Of a DNA stretch of 41,585 bases, positions 35,166-41,585 are shown piece after piece. Source of the DNA: SAR116 cluster bacterium AG-325-I21 (GTDB lineage: Bacteria > Pseudomonadota > Alphaproteobacteria > Puniceispirillales > Puniceispirillaceae); NCBI GenBank assembly GCA_003282865.1, contig QBYK01000014.1:1-41585 (forward strand), written 5' to 3'. Within the stretch, counting starts at the first letter, position 1. Each line of letters begins with the position of its first letter. The position numbers and the translations under genes were made by a program. The notes under the pieces are model-generated. The model worked only from the letters and a program-made list of their open reading frames with translations. It was not told where the DNA came from and ran no database searches.

Positions 35166-35390
35166 TTAAGCAATGATATCTGGTAAAATACGGCTTCGAA
35201 GCTTGGCCATTTCATCCTTTAGAATAAGCTTGCGCTTTTTTAGTCTTTGCAGTTCTAGCTGATCAAAGGGCAAGTCTTGACCTAGCCTCTCAATCACAGC
35301 GTCAAGGTTGCTATGCTCACTCTGCATTATTGCAACCTGCTGCAGTATCTGCTCTTGAGTTTCAACATTGTCTTCGTTGTCTTCGTCCAC
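35166..35390 (-). CDS. DUF465 family small protein
   Basis: A 74-residue helical protein. LDAVIERL and FDQLELQRLKKRKLILKDEMAKLR are the DUF465 (YdcH-like) signature, a short coiled coil of unknown function. I place the start at GTG 35390, where AAGGAG lies six bases upstream. The longer frame from 35501 would overlap the DUF1013 gene. It follows that gene by 37 bases and is probably co-transcribed with it. Confidence 0.8.
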   Translation of the reverse strand: MDEDNEDNVETQEQILQQVAIMQSEHSNLDAVIERLGQDLPFDQLELQRLKKRKLILKDEMAKLRSRILPDIIA

Positions 35391-35427
35391 ACACCGCTCC
35401 TTCGCGTCATGTGCCAGCCCAAGAGCC

Positions 35428-35991
35428 CTATGGCAGTTCTGAAATGTTTGAAACTTGTTCTTCGGTCTGAGTTGACCCACCAGATTTTTCAATTGCTGCA
35501 TTCAGATCATCTTGACGGCAAAGTCCCAGCATGGCCGGATGTTTCGCTGTGATATTGGCAATATTCCAATGTGATCGATCACGGATTTTCGAGATCGTCT
35601 CCTTGGTTGTGCCAATTAATTTTATGATTTGTGAGTCTTTTAATTCGGAGTGGTGTTTCACTAGCCACATAATCGCATCAGGTTTGTCACCGCGCCGTGC
35701 TACCGGCACATAGCGGGGGCCTTTTGTCCGCCGATTTGGCGTTGGCAAATGTGAAGTTGCCATAACGAGAATAGCAGTTTCATCCGCTTCGCAGCGATCG
35801 AGCTCGGCGCGGGTAATCTGCCCATTGAGCACTGGGTCATAGCCTTGAATGCCAACGCCAGCCTCCCCATCGGCGATGGACTGAACCTCAAGCGGGTGTA
35901 GGCTGCAAAACACACCAATTTGGTCAAAAGACAGTGAGGTGTTATCAATTAGCCACACAGCAGTGGCTTTTGGCATCAAGATTTGTGTCAT
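35428..35991 (-). CDS. DUF1013 family regulator (TrcR-like)
   Basis: A 187-residue protein typical of alphaproteobacteria. MPKATAVWLIDNTSLSFDQIGVFC at the start, GIQGYDPV, KGPRYVPVARRGDKPDAIMWLVKHH and IGTTKETISKIRDRSHWN mark the DUF1013 family. The two half domains look like helix-turn-helix or sigma-region-like folds. Some databases now call this family the cell cycle transcriptional regulator TrcR; I give no symbol because I cannot confirm it here. It is divergent from the DUF1192 gene. Confidence 0.82.
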   Translation of the reverse strand: MTQILMPKATAVWLIDNTSLSFDQIGVFCSLHPLEVQSIADGEAGVGIQGYDPVLNGQITRAELDRCEADETAILVMATSHLPTPNRRTKGPRYVPVARRGDKPDAIMWLVKHHSELKDSQIIKLIGTTKETISKIRDRSHWNIANITAKHPAMLGLCRQDDLNAAIEKSGGSTQTEEQVSNISELP

Positions 35992-36191
35992 TTGTTTTAC
36001 CTATTGCCGCCTCAACTTGTGTCGCTATCAAATGGGCGAGCTATGAACTTTTCGTTCTATTTGTTTAAGAAAAACTCTACACTACTTATAAGCGTGATTT
36101 TTGCTTATTGCAAATGCCTTTCCTTAAGCTGAGAAAAAGCACAGATTAGTGAATAAAAAAAGTCCGAAAGGGCACACTTTAGAGGCCTACC

Positions 36192-36380
36192 ATGGATGAC
36201 GAATTGGATCAATTAAAGCCAGCAGGGCTGCCAGCCAACAAGGAGCATTGGAATATTGAGGATTTAAATGGCTATATAACGGCTTTGAAGACCGAAATAA
36301 GCAATGTTGAACAAATTGTTAGTGAAAAGACCAAGGTTCAAATGGCGGCAAATGCTCTATTTAGCAAACCTGCCGATTAG
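36192..36380 (+). CDS. DUF1192 family small protein
   Basis: A 62-residue acidic, helical protein. LNGYITALKTEISNVEQIV followed by KTKVQMAANALFSK is the DUF1192 pattern (function unknown, mainly alphaproteobacterial). AGAGG just upstream serves as the ribosome site. The 200 bases before it (35992-36191) form a divergent promoter region with the DUF1013 gene; I see no confident boxes there. Confidence 0.8.
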   Translation: MDDELDQLKPAGLPANKEHWNIEDLNGYITALKTEISNVEQIVSEKTKVQMAANALFSKPAD

Positions 36381-36403
36381 ATTTTCTGCAACTTTTTGGT
36401 TCA

Positions 36404-37345
36404 TTATTTGCCTGGATTTGCTAGCGGCACCATCCAGTCTGGAATGGCGAGCGACGCCGGGTTACCGTTGACCACAAGGCCCCCATTTTTGTCGTTTCCC
36501 GTATCAAGAATGGCGTGTATATCGCTAAGCTTTAAAAGCGCCAGACAAATTGCCATGCCTTTATCATGTGGGGCAGCTGTTTTACTGTTGCCAATGATTT
36601 TTCCATTCCAAATAATATCGCTATCCACAATGGGCGGCGTGCCAGTCATTGTAATGGGCACAAGTCGACGTTTCACCAGTCCGCGATAATGGGTTCGGGC
36701 AGTAACTTCCTGGCCAACATAACAGCCCTTTTCAAAATCTACCGCGCCCAATTGATCAAGCCCAGCCTCAAGCATTAGGGCGCGTTCGGGCGTTAGGTCA
36801 ATTGCGCCTTCTGGGATGCCTGCTGCGATGCGTGCCGTGTGCCAAATATCAATTTGATCTGCTGTTGCGGTGATCTTGGTACCATTGGCAAGGATGTGTG
36901 TTCCAAGATCTGGATTGCGAGGATCAATGCATGATATACTTACATCTTCGCTACCTACCAATTGGTCTAATATTTGACCCGGTGTTTGTTTCCTAGATTG
37001 AGTTGCAGTTTTATTTTCCATCACGATAAAAAGTTTAACTTCTGGTTCAATTGCGATTTCAATTGGCCGACGAAGCCGGTAACGGCGAAGTCTCGCGCAT
37101 AAATCATCACGCCGTGTTGAATCACAGCGCAAGATAAATCTGTCAGTGGCGTACCGATAGACCATCATATCAATTAGAATCCGTCCCTGCGGCGTTAATA
37201 ACGCGCTTGGGCGGCCTTTACTGACCGGCAGAGTTTCAACATTCGCAGTAATGATAGATTGCAAGAAAGCACAAGAGTCATCACCTGCAACCGAAATGAA
37301 ACCAGTGTCAGGATGGCTGATTATCAGGGCATCATGTGGTATCAT
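36404..37345 (-). CDS. ygfZ: YgfZ/GcvT-domain folate-binding protein
   Basis: A 313-residue tetrahydrofolate-dependent protein that supports assembly or repair of certain iron-sulfur enzymes. The signature KGCYVGQE is at 206-213, with TARTHYRG following, and the cysteine is conserved. GAGG seven bases before the ATG gives the start. It is related to GcvT but is not part of the glycine cleavage operon, and cannot replace the deleted gcvT. It stands alone, convergent with the DUF1192 gene. Confidence 0.9.
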   Translation of the reverse strand: MIPHDALIISHPDTGFISVAGDDSCAFLQSIITANVETLPVSKGRPSALLTPQGRILIDMMVYRYATDRFILRCDSTRRDDLCARLRRYRLRRPIEIAIEPEVKLFIVMENKTATQSRKQTPGQILDQLVGSEDVSISCIDPRNPDLGTHILANGTKITATADQIDIWHTARIAAGIPEGAIDLTPERALMLEAGLDQLGAVDFEKGCYVGQEVTARTHYRGLVKRRLVPITMTGTPPIVDSDIIWNGKIIGNSKTAAPHDKGMAICLALLKLSDIHAILDTGNDKNGGLVVNGNPASLAIPDWMVPLANPGK

Positions 37346-37396
37346 AGACAGACCTCAATTGGCTTTTGCTAGGCTAACGGTGGTGCCTAAATATTT

Positions 37397-37960
37397 CTAT
37401 TCGACAATGGTTATCTCACCCTTGTAGGGTGCAATATAAAAGCGCCGCTTACTAGTCCAGAAGCAGCGTTTCTTGTCCGGCCATATTTCGCGATATTTTG
37501 GCTTGTCATCAAAATAGAACACTTGTGTGCAGCCAAAATAACGAACCTTGAACTGATTTTTGCCAAGCGTCAGCTTTCCCCTATCTGTGCGCGAAATGCG
37601 GATTGCCTGAGTGCTGGAGGAAAAACATTGACCTTTTTTATTACTGCGACAAGCGGTTTCAGTGGATCCAACCATGCGGATGTATCGTAAGCGCCCCTCG
37701 GCCAGCTGAAAACCCTCATCATCGAACATCTTGCATTCATCATCAGGTGGCCGTTGACGCTGTGCAAATTCGCAGGTAAACCAGAACCCCGGCCATTCTT
37801 CGCCGTCAATTGCAAAGCCATCCGATTCCGCCATTGCGGTTATCGGCATCAGAACGGCGGCACACATTGCTGCCATCAAAAAAGTGAAAATCAAAAAGGC
37901 AGAGGTTTTGAGGTCTATTTTATATTTTAAAAGTTGATCATACATTCCATCATCATTCAC
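37397..37960 (-). CDS. Putative secreted six-cysteine protein
   Basis: A 187-residue protein I do not recognise. An N-terminal hydrophobic segment (about 18-43) ends in ITAMA-ES, a good signal peptidase I site. The mature part has six cysteines (in FTCEF, DECKMF, TACRS, GQCFS, FGCTQ and KRCFW), which could form three disulfides in the periplasm, plus many aromatic and basic residues. The start is GTG 37960, overlapping the stop of the MFS gene by four bases (GTGA); an internal ATG at 37945 is an alternative. The coupling suggests a periplasmic accessory to that permease, by context only. Confidence 0.65.
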   Translation of the reverse strand: MNDDGMYDQLLKYKIDLKTSAFLIFTFLMAAMCAAVLMPITAMAESDGFAIDGEEWPGFWFTCEFAQRQRPPDDECKMFDDEGFQLAEGRLRYIRMVGSTETACRSNKKGQCFSSSTQAIRISRTDRGKLTLGKNQFKVRYFGCTQVFYFDDKPKYREIWPDKKRCFWTSKRRFYIAPYKGEITIVE

Positions 37961-39303
37961 AAAGGCTTGCGATAATGCAAGACAAGCATTGCTAAAATTT
38001 GTGCGCCAAACGCAAAGCCAACATTCATACCAAGCAAAGCATTCAGCCCTAAACCCGCATCAATCATCCAACCCATTAACATTGGCGATAGCGCCGAAGC
38101 AAACACCGCGACCGGCAGAAACATAGCTTTGATTTCACCCAAGTAACGAGTACCGTAAACCTCGGCGGTAAGGGCGGCGTTGGTGGCGTGCGGCATGCCA
38201 TTCGCAAGGCCAAAAAAGATAAAGAATAGCGGCACCCCGATTTCGACTGATCCAAATAAAAGGGCAAAACAGGCGAGGCTGTTCGGAAGTAGAGTATGAG
38301 CTGCAACTCTGCGGGCCGAAAATCGATCAATCAGTTGGCCAATAGAAAGGCTGCCAATAACTGCAAAAATCGCGTAAAGAACATAGCTTGCCGTCCATTT
38401 GGATAGGGCAACACCTTTTGCTTCGGCTAGATAGATTTGGTGAAATAAGAGGCCCGTTAGGACAAACGATGGCACGGCCGCCAGCCATATTAAGGCCAGC
38501 CAGAATACTGGATCGCGTAACACTTCAGATCGCCGCCATTGCCGCCGTGGTGTAGATGTTTTTTCGAGTAATGATTGGCCGCTGCTCAGTCCATCGAGGC
38601 CTTCACCATCTTGCAGGCGCGTGCGCTGGGTAAGATGGTGTATAAAAGGCGCGAGCATGCAAAAGGCAATAATAGGTAACCCAATCCATAGGCTTCGCCA
38701 GTCAAAAAGAGCTAATAATGCAACAATGCTTACTGGCCCTATTGACTCGCTAAGGGTCTGGCCAAGCTGGGCAATTGAGATTGCCCGCCCGCGCGTCGAA
38801 ACATATCGACGTGCCATTGCTGTTGTGTAAACATGTGTCATCATGCCCTGACCGAACATGCGCAAAAGATACAGGCCACCAACAAGCATCCACAATGATG
38901 ACACTTGACTAAATAAAATGGCCGAACAACAAAGGCTGCCAAGAACGACCATCGCCAGCTTTTCGAGGCGCATTGTATCGGCAAGCTTGCCAAGCCAGAT
39001 AAGACTTAATGCACTCGCCGTGGTCGCAATTGCGTAGTAGGTACCAAAATCACCATGACTTATGTTTAGCGTTTGTCGAATTTGGCCAGAAAAAAGCGAA
39101 ATGAAAAAGGTTTGCCCTAGTGATGACCAAAACGCCATGGCCATTCCGAATATTAGAAATCGCCATTCCATTCCAAGAAAATCCCAGTTACTAATTGGCA
39201 TCGGTATAGCTGATGCGGAGGGTGGCCGCGTTGATGGTGACGATTTTGCCCGTGATTTCGAAGACAATGATTTTGTTTTTGATGCCATACCGCAATTCAG
39301 CAC
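37957..39303 (-). CDS. MFS family permease
   Basis: A 448-residue inner-membrane transporter with 12 hydrophobic segments and the family motif-A-like loop WLGKLADTMRLEK. A 40-residue hydrophilic, Ser/Lys/Pro-rich N-terminus precedes the first helix. A hydrophilic central loop (about 230-255) separates the halves. The frame starts with GTG 39303; ATG 39288, five codons later, is equally plausible, and neither has a clear ribosome site. Its stop overlaps the start of the secreted six-cysteine gene. It resembles monocarboxylate/OFA-type members loosely. Substrate unknown. Confidence 0.82.
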   Translation of the reverse strand: MLNCGMASKTKSLSSKSRAKSSPSTRPPSASAIPMPISNWDFLGMEWRFLIFGMAMAFWSSLGQTFFISLFSGQIRQTLNISHGDFGTYYAIATTASALSLIWLGKLADTMRLEKLAMVVLGSLCCSAILFSQVSSLWMLVGGLYLLRMFGQGMMTHVYTTAMARRYVSTRGRAISIAQLGQTLSESIGPVSIVALLALFDWRSLWIGLPIIAFCMLAPFIHHLTQRTRLQDGEGLDGLSSGQSLLEKTSTPRRQWRRSEVLRDPVFWLALIWLAAVPSFVLTGLLFHQIYLAEAKGVALSKWTASYVLYAIFAVIGSLSIGQLIDRFSARRVAAHTLLPNSLACFALLFGSVEIGVPLFFIFFGLANGMPHATNAALTAEVYGTRYLGEIKAMFLPVAVFASALSPMLMGWMIDAGLGLNALLGMNVGFAFGAQILAMLVLHYRKPL

Positions 39304-39391
39304 GCAGAACAGGGTCTGACAAGCAGCAAAGTAACCAGGACTTGCCTCAAAAGGTTTCTGGATCGCTTAATTTGGGTCAATATCTTGAAAA

Positions 39392-39418
39392 CTTGCATAA
39401 ACATCACCAGATCCATCT
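39392..39418 (+). promoter_or_regulatory. Candidate heat-shock (RpoH) promoter of clpB
   Basis: CTTGCAT (39392-39398) and ATCCATCT (39411-39418), 12 bases apart, resemble the sigma-32 boxes CTTGAAA and CCCCATNT. They lie about 165 bases before the clpB ATG, in the 278-base gap shared with the divergent MFS gene. The match is partial. On the other strand TTGACA at 39425-39420 may serve the MFS gene. Otherwise 39304-39581 shows no feature. Confidence 0.3.
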
Positions 39419-39581
39419 ATGTCAAAGCACGTCTCGTAATAACAGCAAAAGCTTAGCTTTTTGGCACCCATTTCTATGTTGAGACATCGCACATTGGTGC
39501 GTTATTCCAACCTGAGATATGCTTTGTTGTCGTTGGTATGATCAATAAAAATTCATTATCATGAGTAGGCAGGGGACCAAC

Positions 39582-41585
39582 ATGATTCAAGTCGATAAAT
39601 TTACCGCGTTAGTACGGAATGCAATCAGTGCAGCGCAATCTGCAGCATTGGCCGCCAATCATCAAAAGCTAATGGCTGAACATATTTTGGTGACATTTCT
39701 AAAAGATGATAATATGACGGTAAAGATGTTGTTGGCAAGGGCTGGTGGTGATAGTGCGGCTTTATCGGTGAACTTAAAAACTGCCCTTGATAAGGTGCCG
39801 CAAGTAACTGGAGGCGGAGCCGGTCAGTTGCAGTTGGATGCTGACTTAGCCCGGATTTTTGCAGCTGTTGAGGAAGAAGCAAAGGTTCGAAATGATCAAT
39901 TTATCGGTGTTGACCTGTTGGTTCTCTCAATGGCTAAATCCTCTGGACCTGTTGGCAAGCTTTTAAAAGCAGCAGGGTTTGAAGCGGGTGCAATCACAAC
40001 AGCTATTGACGAAGTCCGCAAAGGTCGAACAGCCGACAGTGATTCTGCTGAGGACAGCTATGACGCCTTATCTCGCTACACGAGCGATCTGACTGATTCT
40101 GCCCGCAATGGCAAACTGGATCCAGTGCTTGGCCGCGATGACGAGGTGCGTCGTACAATTCAGATTTTAGCCCGTCGGACTAAGAATAATCCTGTTTTAA
40201 TAGGCCAGCCCGGTGTAGGGAAAACAGCAATTGCTGAGGGTCTAGCCCAGCGCATTGTCAATGCCGATGTACCTGGGGCTTTATCGGATAAAACGCTGCT
40301 TTCACTCGATATGGGGGCACTTGTCGCGGGAGCAAAATATCGGGGTGAGTTTGAAGAACGGCTTAAATCTGTTCTGAAGGAAGTTCAGGACCGTGATGGC
40401 GAAATCATTTTATTTATTGACGAAATGCATCAGTTGGTTGGAGCAGGTAAAACTGATGGAGCGATGGACGCATCGAACCTGTTAAAACCCGCATTAGCGC
40501 GGGGGGAGTTGCGTTGTATTGGGGCAACCACTCTTGATGAATATCGGCAATATGTTGAAAAAGATGCAGCTTTGACCAGGCGTTTCCAGCCTGTGTTCAT
40601 TGACGAGCCAAGTGTTGATGATACGATTTTCGTGTTGCGCGGTTTGAAAGAAAAATATGAACTTCATCATGGTGTGAGGATTACCGATGACGCGCTAGTT
40701 GCGGCGGCGCGCCTTTCCCACCGCTACATTAATGAACGATTCCTACCAGACAAAGCTATTGATGTGATGGATGAAGCGGCAAGCCATTTACGTATTGAGG
40801 TAGATAGCAAACCTGCTGATCTGGACCGTATCGACCGACAGATTATGCAATTGAGGATTGAGCAGGCGGCGCTGCAAAAAGATAGCCCCAATCCCGATAC
40901 CAAACGGCTCAATACCATTGCCAAAGAGTTAACCGGTCTGGAGAGGCAATCGGAGACACTTGGAACAGCATGGCATTCCGTCAAGGTAAAAACCGCTGAA
41001 GTTGTGCGCTTGCAACAGGCCATTGAAGATACGCGCCATGCGCTCGATGTCGCTCAGCGCGAGGGTAATCTTGAGGCTGCTGCTGAGTTGACGTATGGCA
41101 AGTTGCCCGCCCTTGGCCAAAATCTAGTTGCGGCCAAAGATGCAGTAGCGGAGTCTGAATTGCTAAATGAAGAGGTGATGGGGCAGCATATTGCTGTCGT
41201 GGTTAGCAAGTGGACCGGTATTCCCGTTGATAAGATGCTTGAGGGTGAGCGGGAAAAACTCTTGGCGATGGAGGATTTTATTGGAAACCGCATCATTGGC
41301 CAGGCCAATGCTGTAAAAGCTGTTGCCAATGCAACCCGACGGGCGCGGGCTGGCCTCGCCGACCCGGATCAACCAATGGGTAGCTTTTTGATGCTTGGGC
41401 CAACGGGGGATGCTAACACTGAACTTTCCAAAGCCCTTGCAGAATTTCTTTTTGATGATGATACGGCTGTGCTGAGGATTGACATGTCTGAATACATGGA
41501 AAAGCATGCGGTGGCACGCCTGATTGGGGCGCCCCCAGGCTATGTTGGTTATGAAGAGGGTGGCGCCCTAACTGAATCAGTGCGG
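39582..41585 (+). CDS. clpB: ClpB disaggregase, 5' part, with degraded NBD2 Walker A
   Basis: The first 668 residues of a hexameric AAA+ protein that extracts polypeptides from aggregates with DnaK; the gene runs off the window. The N domain (1-150) is followed by NBD1 with Walker A GQPGVGKT (208-215), pore loop [10 protein letters not shown], Walker B FIDE (D280) and arginine fingers ALTRRF. Next come the coiled-coil M domain and NBD2. NBD2 Walker A, normally GPTGVGKT, reads GPTGDANT (606-613), losing the catalytic lysine at 612 without a frameshift; surrounding residues are canonical. The start is ATG 39582 behind AGGGGA; an in-frame ATG lies 21 bases upstream. Confidence 0.93.
   Translation, partial: MIQVDKFTALVRNAISAAQSAALAANHQKLMAEHILVTFLKDDNMTVKMLLARAGGDSAALSVNLKTALDKVPQVTGGGAGQLQLDADLARIFAAVEEEAKVRNDQFIGVDLLVLSMAKSSGPVGKLLKAAGFEAGAITTAIDEVRKGRTADSDSAEDSYDALSRYTSDLTDSARNGKLDPVLGRDDEVRRTIQILARRTKNNPVLIGQPGVGKTAIAEGLAQRIVNADVPGALSDKTLLSLDMGALVAGAKYRGEFEERLKSVLKEVQDRDGEIILFIDEMHQLVGAGKTDGAMDASNLLKPALARGELRCIGATTLDEYRQYVEKDAALTRRFQPVFIDEPSVDDTIFVLRGLKEKYELHHGVRITDDALVAAARLSHRYINERFLPDKAIDVMDEAASHLRIEVDSKPADLDRIDRQIMQLRIEQAALQKDSPNPDTKRLNTIAKELTGLERQSETLGTAWHSVKVKTAEVVRLQQAIEDTRHALDVAQREGNLEAAAELTYGKLPALGQNLVAAKDAVAESELLNEEVMGQHIAVVVSKWTGIPVDKMLEGEREKLLAMEDFIGNRIIGQANAVKAVANATRRARAGLADPDQPMGSFLMLGPTGDANTELSKALAEFLFDDDTAVLRIDMSEYMEKHAVARLIGAPPGYVGYEEGGALTESVR

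Noticed and set aside
35166-35501. 111-residue start of the DUF465 protein at 35501
   Set aside because: It would overlap the DUF1013 gene and lacks family match; GTG 35390 has AAGGAG at good spacing.
1-41585. CRISPR arrays, insertion sequences, prophage genes, rRNA
   Set aside because: No regularly spaced repeats, transposase-like, phage-like or rRNA-like sequence was seen on reading both strands.

Overview
The window reads as a moderate-GC alphaproteobacterium, probably marine. Support comes from COQ9, DUF1013, DUF1192 and DUF465 family genes, an E111-type MetA, a gcv-linked tandem glycine riboswitch, TRAP transport and a LigJ hydratase. The SAR116/Puniceispirillum group is my best guess, from gene content only.

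Layout: (1) 1-4354: a LivF-type ABC ATPase with a clear terminator, an MFS permease, a DEAD-box RNA helicase (minus) and a tRNA-Arg(CCT). (2) 4448-18201: a roughly 13.6-kb catabolic island, mostly AT-rich. A minus-strand block runs from a class III aminotransferase through HyuB, HyuA and a complete TRAP transporter (P, Q, M) to a 3-hydroxyisobutyrate-dehydrogenase-like enzyme. A divergent plus-strand block encodes a tautomerase, an aldehyde dehydrogenase, a HAD hydrolase and a class III CoA-transferase. The set fits uptake and ATP-dependent opening of a cyclic amide (lactam, hydantoin or oxoproline type), followed by transamination, oxidation and CoA activation; the substrate is inferred only. 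Both ends carry a gap-free, diverged direct repeat (constant offset 13603). It contains the cysQ promoter and first codons, so the left end holds a truncated cysQ remnant and the right end the intact gene. (3) 18152-23465: cysQ overlapping ligJ, then gmhA, panC-panB and a BKACE (DUF849) gene. (4) 23503-24520: a tandem glycine riboswitch with its RBS, followed by an in-frame chimera of the first ~35 residues of GcvT and the C-terminal part of GcvP. A premature TGA precedes a still recognisable GcvP tail. (5) 24698-37345: housekeeping genes pepF-type peptidase, ABC1/UbiB kinase, pntAB, rpsU, coq9, metA, purEK, small DUF proteins and ygfZ. (6) 37397-41585: a secreted six-cysteine protein translationally coupled to an MFS permease, and the first 668 codons of clpB, whose second ATPase site has a degraded Walker A.

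Strongest unusual signals: the cysQ-derived repeats bounding the island, the riboswitch-controlled gcvT'-'gcvP fusion with an interrupted tail, the ClpB NBD2 Walker A change (GPTGDANT), and the HyuAB/aminotransferase/ALDH/CoA-transferase/TRAP cassette. All calls are from reading the sequence; no database search was run.
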